Below are positions 17,005 to 25,661 of a stretch of DNA of 64,000 nucleotides, piece by piece; position 1 is the first letter of the stretch, and each line of letters opens with the position of its first letter. A program made the translations under genes and the position numbers. The notes below the pieces were generated by a model. That model did not search any database, was not told where the DNA came from, and was given only the letters and a program-made list of their open reading frames with translations. This DNA is from Candidatus Bathyanammoxibius amoris (GTDB lineage Bacteria > Planctomycetota > Brocadiia > Brocadiales > Bathyanammoxibiaceae). The stretch is taken from the NCBI GenBank assembly GCA_024451685.1, contig JAMXCW010000008.1, forward strand, positions 19,523-83,522. Direction: 5' to 3'.

Positions 17005-19176
17005 CTATTCAGGTTTGCCGGCATTACCGGTGAGCCTGACGAGGTGGGCATATTCCTGGAGAAGTGTTTTTCTGCCCGTTGGGAAATCTACCACAACCAT
17101 TAGAGATTTCCCGTAGCCTCGTGTCTCTACCACACGGCCTACGCCGAACGTTGAATGTCTGACCAGCTCACCGGCGGCGGGCCGGTCGGCCTCGGCCACG
17201 TAATCAGCCCCGGCCTCTTTAATAAATTGAGTCGTCGAAATAGTCTTATCTTCCTTCGCGATAACGTCCGCAGGAAGTTCGTCAAGGAAGCGTGAGGGTA
17301 TAGACGGTACTATTGAGCCGTATCTTAAGCGTCTGCCGGCATGGCTCAGTCGAAGCTCCTCCATGGCGCGGGTGATACCGACGTAAAAGAGCCTGCGCTC
17401 CTCCTCAAGTTCTTCCGTCGTATCCATGGACTGGGCATGAGGCAGCAAACCCTCCTCCAGTCCGGCGATGAAGACGACGGGGAATTCAAGACCTTTTGCC
17501 GAGTGCAGTGTCATAAGAGCCACGGCCTCCGTACTACCGTCCCACGCGTCTATGTCCTGCACCAGGGCAACCGTCTCAAGATAATCATTAAGCGAGCCTT
17601 CCGGGTGGTCCCTGTCGTACTCCTCTGCGGCATTTACCAGTTCCTCTACGTTAGCCACACGCTCCAGCCCGCGCTCCCCGGATGATTGCTCCAGGTAGGT
17701 TATGTATTTTGTCTGGGCCAGCATCTCTGTCACCAGTGGCGCAACGGGATAGCCGGGCATCTTCCTCAACTTCGAGAAGAGTCCCGCAAATGACCGAATA
17801 CCGCTGGCCGCCTTGCCCCTTATGCCGGGGACATCAGATTCAGCGGCCTCAAGCATCTTTTTCCCGTTAGCGGCAGCCCATGCCTTTAGCCTGGAAAGAG
17901 AGGTCCGCCCTATGCCCCGGGGGGGGGTATTGACTACCCGTTCAAATGCGACCTGGTCATCGGGGTTTACCAGCAGCTTCAGGTAGGCCAGGACGTCTCT
18001 TATCTCCGCTCGCTTATAGAATTCCACAGCCCCTATAATCACGTACGGTATCCCGGCCTTCATCAAGGCGGCCTCCAGGACTCGTGACTGGGCGTTTGTA
18101 CGGTAAAATACCGCGATCTCCGAACACTTGCGCCCTGAGTTCATGAGGTCCTGGATATGAGAGGTTATTTGCTCGGCCTCGTAGCGTTCATCGTGGGTGT
18201 AAACCAGTGATATGTTTTCGCCCGCGGGGTTTTCGGTCCACAGGCCCTTCGTCTTTCTTAACTTGTTGTGTTCAATCAGTTCAGAGGCGGCCCGGAGTAT
18301 GTGTTTTGTGGAGCGGTAGTTTTGTTCCAGCAGTACCACCTTTGTGTCCGGGTAATCGTTCTCAAAGTCAAGGATATTGCCGAGGTTCGCGCCTCTCCAG
18401 CCGTAGATAGACTGGTCGGGGTCCCCGGTGACACAGATGTTTCTGTATTTACCTGCCAGGAGTTTTTGCAATACATACTGCGCGAAGTTGGTGTCCTGGT
18501 ACTCGTCTATCAGTATGAACAGAAATGTATTCTGGTACCGTTCCAGGACGTCCGGGTATTCGTTGAAGAGTTTTATGAGCTTTACCAGCAGGTCGTCAAA
18601 GTCAAGGGCGTTGTTAGCCTGAAGGATGGCCTGGTATCTTGTGTACACCTTGGCCGCGGTCTGGTGATAGTAGTCCGACCTTTCCTTAAGGAGGCCGTCC
18701 GGTCCCAGGAGTTTATTCTTGGCCACGCTTATTGTGGCGGCCAGGGAGGCCGGTTTCCAGTGGGTCGAGTCAAGTTCCAGTTCGTTCAGGGCGGTCTTGA
18801 CAACGCCCAGTGTGTCGGCGGTGTCGTAGATACTGAAGTACCGGGTAAAGCCTAACCTTTCCACGTTGCCGTCCATCCGCAGTATGCGGGTACACATGGA
18901 GTGGAACGTTGATATCCACATGCCGGGATGCGAGTAGTGCTGTGCCACCCGGTCCTTCATCTCCTTAGCGGCCTTGTTGGTGAACGTAAGGGCGAGGATG
19001 CTGTAGGGGTCGATTCCTTCCTCTATCATGTAGCAGACCCTTCTGGTAATGACCCTTGTCTTGCCGCTGCCTGCCCCTGCCAGTACCAGCAGGGGGCCTT
19101 CGACCTGAGTAATGGCCGCGCGCTGCGGCTCGGTAACGTCATCCAGGAGATTGCTTGGGGATTTTTTTGGCGTCAT
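17005..19176 (-). CDS. pcrA: UvrD/PcrA-type superfamily I DNA helicase
   Basis: ATP-dependent 3'-5' DNA helicase of 723 residues, normal for PcrA/UvrD, acting in repair and in clearing proteins from DNA. Walker A AGAGSGKTRVI is at about residue 34. LTFTNKAAKEM (motif Ia), IDEYQDTN (Walker B), GDPDQSIYGWRG (motif III), LEQNYRST (motif IV), LMTLHSAKGLEFPVVFI (motif V) and FYVGITRA (motif VI) follow in order. The C-terminus carries the short Tudor-like segment HSTFGVGRV that PcrA uses to contact RNA polymerase. It ends the minus-strand run with the methyltransferase gene upstream by a few bases. Confidence 0.96.
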   Translation of the reverse strand: MTPKKSPSNLLDDVTEPQRAAITQVEGPLLVLAGAGSGKTRVITRRVCYMIEEGIDPYSILALTFTNKAAKEMKDRVAQHYSHPGMWISTFHSMCTRILRMDGNVERLGFTRYFSIYDTADTLGVVKTALNELELDSTHWKPASLAATISVAKNKLLGPDGLLKERSDYYHQTAAKVYTRYQAILQANNALDFDDLLVKLIKLFNEYPDVLERYQNTFLFILIDEYQDTNFAQYVLQKLLAGKYRNICVTGDPDQSIYGWRGANLGNILDFENDYPDTKVVLLEQNYRSTKHILRAASELIEHNKLRKTKGLWTENPAGENISLVYTHDERYEAEQITSHIQDLMNSGRKCSEIAVFYRTNAQSRVLEAALMKAGIPYVIIGAVEFYKRAEIRDVLAYLKLLVNPDDQVAFERVVNTPPRGIGRTSLSRLKAWAAANGKKMLEAAESDVPGIRGKAASGIRSFAGLFSKLRKMPGYPVAPLVTEMLAQTKYITYLEQSSGERGLERVANVEELVNAAEEYDRDHPEGSLNDYLETVALVQDIDAWDGSTEAVALMTLHSAKGLEFPVVFIAGLEEGLLPHAQSMDTTEELEEERRLFYVGITRAMEELRLSHAGRRLRYGSIVPSIPSRFLDELPADVIAKEDKTISTTQFIKEAGADYVAEADRPAAGELVRHSTFGVGRVVETRGYGKSLMVVVDFPTGRKTLLQEYAHLVRLTGNAGKPE

Positions 19177-19182
19177 AGTATG

Positions 19183-19866
19183 TTATTTTACTTTCTGAGC
19201 GATTATGCTGGCAATGGCCTTTTCACCGTCTATTACCGTCTCGCGGTAGAAGATTATCTTCATGCCCAGGTCCAAAAACAGGTGTAACAGTTCGTTTTCC
19301 TCAAGTAAGTACTCCCTGTTCTTCGGCCCGTGCAGACCTATGTTCAGGTTTTCGACGGTATAAGTCTCCATTATGACCATTCCGCCGGGTCTGAGCGCGG
19401 CCTTCATCTGCGCTATAAGGTCCCGCTGCAGATAATAGAAGCAGGCAATAAGGTCGTACCCTTCCTGCTCCAGCGTATAATCTTCCAGGTCGGCCTCAAA
19501 GGCATTTATCCGGACGCCTCTCTCAGCGGCCAGGCGCCTTGCCTTCTTTACCGCTACCGGTGAGATGTCGCAGCCGTCAACATCATAGCCCTGTTCTGCC
19601 AGAAAGACTGCATTGCGTCCCTCTCCCATGGCCAGTACCAGCGCCCTGCCCCCGGGCAGCAGGCTGACATTGCCGCTGAGGAACTTAAGAGGGTCCCTGC
19701 CGTAAACGTATTCTCCGCCGGCATAGCGCTCGTCCCAGCGCTCGCGGTCATCTGCCCCGCCATAGCCCTCGTCAATACCGAGGGCGACCCCGAAAAAGAA
19801 CGCAGCCAGTACGCCTACACAGATAAGGCCTGCCGGTCCGCCCATGTTACCTATAACTGCCGCCAT
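19183..19866 (-). CDS. Membrane-anchored class I SAM methyltransferase (TehB-like)
   Basis: A 227-residue protein with an N-terminal hydrophobic segment (LICVGVLAAFFFGVALGI) ahead of a class I methyltransferase fold. RWDERYAGGEYVYGRDP, the SAM-loop region VLAMGEGRNAVFLA, GCDISPVAV and the post-motif LRPGGMVIMET all resemble TehB/thiopurine-methyltransferase relatives. Start chosen at ATG 19866 because GGAGG precedes it; ATG 19845 with AGGT is the alternative. Either way it overlaps or abuts the end of the upstream vWA gene (stop at 19851-19853), implying translational coupling with the Bat-like cluster. Substrate unknown. Confidence 0.78.
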   Translation of the reverse strand: MAAVIGNMGGPAGLICVGVLAAFFFGVALGIDEGYGGADDRERWDERYAGGEYVYGRDPLKFLSGNVSLLPGGRALVLAMGEGRNAVFLAEQGYDVDGCDISPVAVKKARRLAAERGVRINAFEADLEDYTLEQEGYDLIACFYYLQRDLIAQMKAALRPGGMVIMETYTVENLNIGLHGPKNREYLLEENELLHLFLDLGMKIIFYRETVIDGEKAIASIIAQKVK

Positions 19867-21944
19867 GAGACAAACGCCTCCAGGGACATGAAACACAGCG
19901 CCGCAAAGAGTAGTGTCGGCCAGAGTCTTTTGCCTTCTACCGCGCCTTCCGCACCCTTCATCGGGGTGGATATGCTGAAGCTTACATTTTCACGCCCCAA
20001 CGCCCCTTCCAGTTGACTCCTGTCAATCTTGGTCAGGTCGCCTTCGCCGGGGTCCACGTTGACGGTGAAGGAGACCCTGGCACCCGCTCCACGGACGGTG
20101 TAAACCCCGGGGAAATGGGTTTCCGAGAATACAAGCGGCGCATGCGGCACAGAGTCGTCGATAATCGGCGCGCTCAGATTTCCCTTCGGGTCCAGCACTT
20201 CTACATTCCCCGCCTTATCACGTTCATAAACGGGCAGCTCGCAGTCCTCACCCACCAGCACGTCTTCACTCATCGATTCTATCAGATTGTCCGTCATGTA
20301 GCGGCATATCTGCTGCACGAGCGGCAGAAAGAGCGGTTTTACCGGCAGGTCCGTCCAGTCCCTGTTGATGGTAGAGGTAATGGTAAGAGCGCGTCCTTTG
20401 CCGTACGGGAGTTCAATGAGGGCCGGTGCGCCGTTGGAATAGCTGATTATACTGGTAGCGCTGCCGTCCATCTCGGGCTCTACCAGGAAGACCTTATGGA
20501 AGTGAGGTGAGCTGAGGACGTCCTTCCTCTCCCCGGCGAAAACCCTTAGCAGGCTGTGGGTGGTATCGAGAGGGGCGAATTCAAGGGGCTTTCCATCAGG
20601 ACTGTCTACCGCCATACGCAGCCTGGGAACGAGCCCCGCAAAGGTAGAATTGTAGTACTCCGGAGTGACCCTGTCGCCCAGGCAGAAGAAGATATTGCCA
20701 CCCTCTGCGGCATAGGTCTTCAATTCGGATATTTTTGTGCCGTCAAGCTTTTCAACGTTGGCGAGTACGACCATGTCATAGTCCCTAAACCTCGCCGCCC
20801 GAACCTCATTTGTGTTCATCAGCGTGGGATGTATGTGCGACGTGTGGAGCCGGGCCGGGTTCAGGGCCTTTTCCAGGTAGAACGTTGCGCCCTGGTAAAT
20901 GTTTATACTTGGCGCGCCGTCTATCAGAAGCACCTTTATGTCCCTGACGTCGGGTAGTGAGAAAAACCTTTTGTTGTCGGCAGGCAAGGGGTCTTCCGGT
21001 ATTTCCACGCTCACCTGCGTGCCGCCCTGCCCCGACACGTCCAGCAGGAATTCCTTTGTAGACGACTCCCAGGGTTCAAGCTGGAGAAAACCCTGTGCCA
21101 CGTCCTTTCCATCTATCCAGGCCCTTACCAGGAGGTCTTTGAGCGGGGTGTCGGAGAAATTCGCGACTGTTGTGCTGAGCAGGACCTGTTCGTCCTTCCT
21201 TGTCCAGTCGTATTCGTATCGAAGACCGGTGACGGCGGTGTTGGGCAGTGGTTTTCCCTCTGAGACGTCGACTATATGCAGTCTTACCTGGTCCTTTTCA
21301 ATCATATTTTTTTGCACCTCTTGCATCCCGTCACGTTCCCAGCCGTGTTTTGTAAGGTCCGTGAAGAGAAAAACCCTTTTACTCTGTTTACTGGATGAAC
21401 CGAGTGCGCGAAGCGCGTCGTCCAGGCATGACGATACATCTGTAGAATAGTACGATGGTTCGATGCGGTCAATGGCGTCCAGGGCCTCGCTTTTATCGGT
21501 ATTTGGCCTGGGCGGCGCCTCCGGGACTGGGAACACGGTTATAACGCAGCTCTCGTCCGAGGGCGAAAGTGAGCCCACAAACTGCCGCGCCCAGTCTTTG
21601 GCCCTTTCGAGAAGGGTTTCCCCTGCGACGGTATACCCCATACTGTATGAGTTGTCTATTATGAGCACGTTGCACGAGGGTGCGTCAGGGGCGAGTGCGG
21701 GTCCGGCATTGAGCAGGGGCTTTGCCAGAGCCATTGCGACGAACGCTATTATCGCCGCCCTCAGTAAGAGCAGAAGCAACTGCTCGAGCTTGAGCCGCGC
21801 AGCCACCTTTTTTTGAGAGCGGAGGATAAACTCCATTGCTGAGAATCGATAGGACGGGGCACGCCTTCTTCCCATCATGTGTATAATTATGGGAAGGCTT
21901 ACGGCCAACAAACCCAGAAGGAAGATAGGACTGATGAAATTCAT
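19851..21944 (-). CDS. BatA-type N-terminal domain and von Willebrand A membrane protein
   Basis: A 697-residue membrane protein. It opens with the BatA/aerotolerance N-terminal domain (MNFISPIFLLGLLAVSLPII, then HMMGRRR; residues 1-25) and has a second hydrophobic helix at LLLLLRAAIIAFVAMALAKPL. A von Willebrand A domain with MIDAS motif DNSYSMG follows from about residue 97. The long C-terminal part has a glutamine-amidotransferase-like segment (MVVLANVEKLDGTKISELK, FFCLGDR) and a final transmembrane helix. ATG 21944 is 2 bases after the DUF58 stop and has AGGTTG, and is preferred over an in-frame start inside DUF58. Together with MoxR and DUF58 it forms the usual Bat-like unit. Confidence 0.85.
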   Translation of the reverse strand: MNFISPIFLLGLLAVSLPIIIHMMGRRRAPSYRFSAMEFILRSQKKVAARLKLEQLLLLLLRAAIIAFVAMALAKPLLNAGPALAPDAPSCNVLIIDNSYSMGYTVAGETLLERAKDWARQFVGSLSPSDESCVITVFPVPEAPPRPNTDKSEALDAIDRIEPSYYSTDVSSCLDDALRALGSSSKQSKRVFLFTDLTKHGWERDGMQEVQKNMIEKDQVRLHIVDVSEGKPLPNTAVTGLRYEYDWTRKDEQVLLSTTVANFSDTPLKDLLVRAWIDGKDVAQGFLQLEPWESSTKEFLLDVSGQGGTQVSVEIPEDPLPADNKRFFSLPDVRDIKVLLIDGAPSINIYQGATFYLEKALNPARLHTSHIHPTLMNTNEVRAARFRDYDMVVLANVEKLDGTKISELKTYAAEGGNIFFCLGDRVTPEYYNSTFAGLVPRLRMAVDSPDGKPLEFAPLDTTHSLLRVFAGERKDVLSSPHFHKVFLVEPEMDGSATSIISYSNGAPALIELPYGKGRALTITSTINRDWTDLPVKPLFLPLVQQICRYMTDNLIESMSEDVLVGEDCELPVYERDKAGNVEVLDPKGNLSAPIIDDSVPHAPLVFSETHFPGVYTVRGAGARVSFTVNVDPGEGDLTKIDRSQLEGALGRENVSFSISTPMKGAEGAVEGKRLWPTLLFAALCFMSLEAFVSWRQL

Positions 21945-21946
21945 TA

Positions 21947-22870
21947 TTACAACCTGGCGGTGATTCTCGAACGGGCAAGCTTTTCTCTGCTGCTCAGACA
22001 CTCAAGGAGCGCGCGGTCTAACGGCGTAGAGGTGTTAATAAGCCAGTAGTCTATCTGGTTTTCAAGGCAGCCCTGGCGAAGAGTCTCTGTAAAGCCGGCA
22101 AACTCTGAGAGGTAACTGTCCCGCATGGCTCTGGGCTCCGCCAGCACGGTGCTGTGGTCTTCCATAGATTCAAAAAGTGTGAGTTCGTTGAAGGGAAACT
22201 TCAGTTCGTCGCTGTCCAGCACCTGGAGCATTATTACGTCATTTCTGCGCTTCCTCAGTTGCCGTAGTTTTTTTACGATCTCGTTCGGGTTGTCAAACAG
22301 GTCCGAGATGATTATCACCAGAGAGCGCCTTGATGTCTTTTCCGCCAGTTTTTCCAGGACACCGGGTATGTCCGCCTTTCCCCGCGCCTCAAGACCCTCC
22401 AGGGCCTGCAGCAAGGCCTGAAGGTGTGAGGATTTGGTGCGTGGCGGGACGTAATTCAAGATGTCTTCACAAAATACCGCCAGACCGGTAGCGTCTGACT
22501 GCATAAGCAACAGGTATGACAGGCAGGCGGCCAGCGTTGCCGAGTACTCCAGCTTTGTCATGGCGCCGGAGCCGTAGCCCATTGAACCGCTCGTGTCCAA
22601 GGCGATATAGGCCTTGAGGTTTGTCTCGTCTTCAAACTGTTTAAGGTGGTACTTGTCCGACCTGCCAAAGACTTTCCAGTCTATGTGTTTTATCTCGTCG
22701 CCGGGGGTGTATAGCTTATGTTCGAGAAACTCTATGCTTGAGCCCTTGTGAGGCCTCTTATGAATGCCGGAAAACGTTCCTTCCACTACGGTCCTGGCCC
22801 TGAGTGTCATATTGGAAATCCTGCTCAGTGTCGCGGGGTCGTATCTGCTGGTTGTATCAGGTTCTTTCAC
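21947..22870 (-). CDS. DUF58 domain protein (Bat-cluster)
   Basis: DUF58 protein of 307 residues. The family motif is YTPGDEIKHIDWKVFGRS (about residues 52-69). It is followed by a vWA-like fold with MIDAS-type DTSGSMGYGS (about 92-101) and IIISDLFDN. DUF58 proteins are the constant partner of MoxR ATPases and vWA membrane proteins in clusters thought to assemble or insert metal cofactors or complexes at the membrane; the client here is unknown. It lies between moxR (2-base gap) and the vWA gene (2-base gap), so all three are surely cotranscribed. Confidence 0.9.
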   Translation of the reverse strand: MKEPDTTSRYDPATLSRISNMTLRARTVVEGTFSGIHKRPHKGSSIEFLEHKLYTPGDEIKHIDWKVFGRSDKYHLKQFEDETNLKAYIALDTSGSMGYGSGAMTKLEYSATLAACLSYLLLMQSDATGLAVFCEDILNYVPPRTKSSHLQALLQALEGLEARGKADIPGVLEKLAEKTSRRSLVIIISDLFDNPNEIVKKLRQLRKRRNDVIMLQVLDSDELKFPFNELTLFESMEDHSTVLAEPRAMRDSYLSEFAGFTETLRQGCLENQIDYWLINTSTPLDRALLECLSSREKLARSRITARL

Positions 22871-22872
22871 GA

Positions 22873-23892
22873 CTAACCGCCCTCTTTTCTTGCTTCTTCA
22901 AGCAGCCTGTCTACTATCTCTCTGGACGTTACGCCTTCGGCCTCTGCGTGGAAGTTGGTTATGATACGGTGCTGGAGTATGGGGTGGCACAATGAATGAA
23001 TATCGTCGGTGGTAACGGCGTATCGGCCCTGCAGTATAGCCCTGGCCTTTCCACCCAGTATCATGCTTTGCGAGGCCCGTGGCCCGGCGCCCCAGCTCAC
23101 CCACTTCTTCACGAAGTCAGGGGCGTTTGGGTCTGTGGGGCGCGAGTTTCTTACTATCCTTACGGCGTAAGACAGCACATGGTCCGCCACCGGCACCCTG
23201 AGTACCAGGTCCTGCATCGCACAGATATCTTTCGCGCTGAATGCCTTTTCCAGCTCGGGTGTGTAGGAGGAGGTTGTGTTTCTGACTATGTCCATCTCCT
23301 CATGCTCTTTCGGATAGTCTATGTTTATCTGGAACATAAAGCGGTCCAGCTGTGCCTCCGGCAGGGGATAAGTGCCTTCCTGCTCTATAGGGTTCTGTGT
23401 GGCAAACACGAGAAACGGCAGGTCGAGAGGGTAGGTATGCCCGCTCGCGGTAATCTTGTATTCCTGCATGGACTGTAGCAGTGCGGCCTGTGTCTTGGGC
23501 GGTGTGCGGTTTATCTCGTCGGCCAGGAGGATATTGGCAAATAAAGGCCCTTTGATAAAGCGGAAGAAGCGCCGGCCCGTGTGAGTGTCCTGTTCGAGCA
23601 CGTCTGTGCCCGTTATGTCGGCGGGCATTAGATCGGGAGTAAACTGTATCCGGCTGAATTTCAGGTTCAGCACGTCGGCCAGTGTGCTGACGAGCATGGT
23701 CTTTGCAAGCCCGGGCACGCCCACGAACAGACAGTGTCCTCTACAGAAGAGGGCAATCAACATGTGGTCAATTACCTCAACTTGCCCCACAATGACCTTT
23801 GAAATCTCTCGCCGTATCTTTTCCCTGCCTTCGGCTATCCTTTCCACCGCCTGCAGGTCAGTTTTTTCCGTCTCCTGGGCTGTGCCGCTCAT
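22873..23892 (-). CDS. MoxR-family AAA+ ATPase
   Basis: MoxR chaperone-like AAA+ ATPase, 339 residues. Walker A is VGVPGLAKTML (about 57-67), Walker B ILLADEINRTPP, sensor 1 ATQNPIEQEG, and arginine-rich EAQLDRFMF follows. The C-terminal lid (GAGPRASQSMILGGKARA) is typical. Promoter-proximal gene of the MoxR-DUF58-vWA-methyltransferase run; AGGAGA precedes the ATG at good distance. The family acts with vWA proteins in maturation of protein complexes. Confidence 0.93.
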   Translation of the reverse strand: MSGTAQETEKTDLQAVERIAEGREKIRREISKVIVGQVEVIDHMLIALFCRGHCLFVGVPGLAKTMLVSTLADVLNLKFSRIQFTPDLMPADITGTDVLEQDTHTGRRFFRFIKGPLFANILLADEINRTPPKTQAALLQSMQEYKITASGHTYPLDLPFLVFATQNPIEQEGTYPLPEAQLDRFMFQINIDYPKEHEEMDIVRNTTSSYTPELEKAFSAKDICAMQDLVLRVPVADHVLSYAVRIVRNSRPTDPNAPDFVKKWVSWGAGPRASQSMILGGKARAILQGRYAVTTDDIHSLCHPILQHRIITNFHAEAEGVTSREIVDRLLEEARKEGG

Positions 23893-24025
23893 GGCTTCTC
23901 CTCACAACATTAAGGGGACACGAAGGTTGAAATAAAGTGTAAGGTCTTGTTACTTACAGGCTTATGTCCCCATGTAATAACCTATCAAATGACGTGCTTT
24001 ATTGCAAGGTAAACTTGTGGCGGTG

Positions 24026-25135
24026 TTAGCCGGTGCGGTTTGTCGAGGACGAGTTTGAAATCTGGGCGCAGCGGATACCGTCCGGGGAAAAACACTGGTT
24101 GCAGGAGATACACGCGGCTGCGGTGGAAATCCCCTTCCTCAGCTTTTTTACAAGATCAGGTTCTCTTATAAATGGGCGGCTCATGGAGATAAGGTCTGCC
24201 TTCTTGTCTTCTACAATGGATTCCATCACCCCGATTGACCTGATGCCGCCCACTACAATAATCGGCACGGAGACCGCCCTCTTTACCCTCTCTGCGTTAG
24301 AGACAAAAAAACCTTCCTTTTCAGGGGAGTCTATATCCGTCTGGCAGGCGCTTGGAAAACTCTCTGTGATGCCGCCGCTTGTCTCGATGGCGTCTATCCC
24401 CGTCTCGGCAAGCATTGTCGCCACCTCGACCGCGTCGTCCACACTCAGGCCGCCTTCCACAAAGTCATAGGTCTGGAGCTTTACAAATATGGGATAATCT
24501 TCCGCGGTCTGGCGTCTGCATGCCTTTAGGACCTCAAGCAGCATCCTTGCCCTGTTCTCAATGCATCCGCCCCATTCGTCATTGCGCCTGTTTGTATAGG
24601 GTGACAAAAACTCACTCAGCAGGTAGCCGTGAGCGGCGTGGATCTGTACGCCGTCGAACCCCGCCTCTCTGGCTCTTCCCGCGGCCTGGCCGAAATCGTT
24701 GATGATATCCAGTATGTCATCATGTATAAGCTCTCTTGGTGTCACGCCAGTGCTCTTATCCGTTACGGCCGAAGGGGCGACGGGCGTAGAGCCGCATATC
24801 TCAGGCTTAGTCTGCCGGCCTCCGTGGTTTATCTGGAGCATCATCTTTGTGTCGTATGGCCTGAGCCGCTCAAGAAGCCGCCGGTAGGCCGGTATAAACC
24901 TGTCGTCGTATATTGCCGCCTGTTTTTTGCTGGCCTTGCCGTTTTCTTTGACGTAGGAGTGGCCTGTTATTATGAGTCCGACCTCTCCGCGGGCGAGCTG
25001 TTCATAAAGCTCAGCCTGTCTATCGGTAACGAAATCGTTCTCATCCGTCATGTACTCGTTCGTAGCGGAACGCACAAAACGATTTGGCAGCGTTAGCGTG
25101 TTTATGTTTACAGGAGTGAACAGTGGTTTAGTCAT
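24026..25135 (-). CDS. NADH:flavin oxidoreductase, Old Yellow Enzyme family
   Basis: A 369-residue TIM-barrel flavoprotein of the COG1902 family: FMN-dependent reduction of activated C=C bonds or related chemistry. Seen: PNRFVRSATNEYM opening, QINHGGRQT, the GFDGVQIHAAHGYLLSEFLSPYTNRR active-site stretch, VKLQTYDF, the phosphate-binding VVGGIRS and SMSRPFIREPDL. The C-terminus has CISCNQCFSPDGIRC, a cysteine cluster like the 4Fe-4S site of dienoyl-CoA-reductase relatives, but the NAD/FAD-binding half of those larger enzymes is absent. Placed between the Bat cluster and the cupin terminator, probably its own unit. Substrate unknown. Confidence 0.9.
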   Translation of the reverse strand: MTKPLFTPVNINTLTLPNRFVRSATNEYMTDENDFVTDRQAELYEQLARGEVGLIITGHSYVKENGKASKKQAAIYDDRFIPAYRRLLERLRPYDTKMMLQINHGGRQTKPEICGSTPVAPSAVTDKSTGVTPRELIHDDILDIINDFGQAAGRAREAGFDGVQIHAAHGYLLSEFLSPYTNRRNDEWGGCIENRARMLLEVLKACRRQTAEDYPIFVKLQTYDFVEGGLSVDDAVEVATMLAETGIDAIETSGGITESFPSACQTDIDSPEKEGFFVSNAERVKRAVSVPIIVVGGIRSIGVMESIVEDKKADLISMSRPFIREPDLVKKLRKGISTAAACISCNQCFSPDGIRCAQISNSSSTNRTG

Positions 25136-25194
25136 GAACGCGGTCTTTGAAGAGAAGTTTTATAGAGAATGGTGACGGGAAGTTTTTTTGGCAG

Positions 25195-25227
25195 AAAAAG
25201 CGGGGGTGACCCGCCAGGGCCACCCCC
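25195..25227 (-). terminator. Rho-independent terminator after the cupin gene
   Basis: On the minus strand GGGGGTG (plus 25221-25227) pairs with CACCCCC (plus 25202-25208) around a 12-base loop that can pair further. The sequence then runs GC and TTTTT (plus 25195-25199). It sits 61 bases past the cupin stop and closes the opp-dprA-cupin run. Confidence 0.75.
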
Positions 25228-25287
25228 ATTGTATACGATATGTTTACAATTCCGGCCATCAGTACATCCGGCCCTGACAATTCCTGA

Positions 25288-25635
25288 TTAATGGCACCTC
25301 TTCTTACTGGGTATCATACAGAGCAGCGTAAAAGCGCTTTTACCGGCATTTTTAAATTGGTGTCGCTCGCCTTTGGGGATAAACACCACATCTCCCTCCT
25401 TAAGTGCCTTTTCGCCCTCACCGTTGACAACGGCACCCTCGCCGCTAAGGACGAATATCTCGTGCTCCCAGGCATGGGTGTGCATCGGAGTGTGGCCGTT
25501 TGGGTCAATTTCAAAGTGTCTCATCACAAAGTTATCCGCGCCTTTATCCTCATTTATCATCCAGCGAATCTTTACCTCTCTTGCGCCTTCGATAACAGGT
25601 TCAGCGGAAAAATCTCTCAAATTAGATATGAACAT
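25288..25635 (-). CDS. Small single-domain cupin protein
   Basis: A 115-residue cupin. Motif 1 is GHTPMHTHAWEHEIFVLSGEG (residues about 48-68, with the His-x-His, Glu metal ligands), and motif 2 is GDVVFIPKGERHQF. A metal-binding beta-barrel with no extra domain; such proteins can be isomerases, dioxygenases or ligand sensors, and the role cannot be told. AGGAGG lies 7 bases before the ATG, and the gene follows dprA by 26 bases. A same-size open frame on the opposite strand is a shadow. Confidence 0.88.
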   Translation of the reverse strand: MFISNLRDFSAEPVIEGAREVKIRWMINEDKGADNFVMRHFEIDPNGHTPMHTHAWEHEIFVLSGEGAVVNGEGEKALKEGDVVFIPKGERHQFKNAGKSAFTLLCMIPSKKRCH

Positions 25636-25661
25636 TAGCCGCCTCCTATATAAAAAACATG

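Noticed and set aside
24026..25135. 2,4-dienoyl-CoA reductase (full FadH type)
   Set aside because: The cysteine cluster is similar, but the FAD/NADPH-binding C-terminal half is missing at 369 residues.
25291..25638. Plus-strand open frame as long as the cupin gene
   Set aside because: Antisense shadow; the minus-strand frame has both cupin motifs and a strong Shine-Dalgarno.
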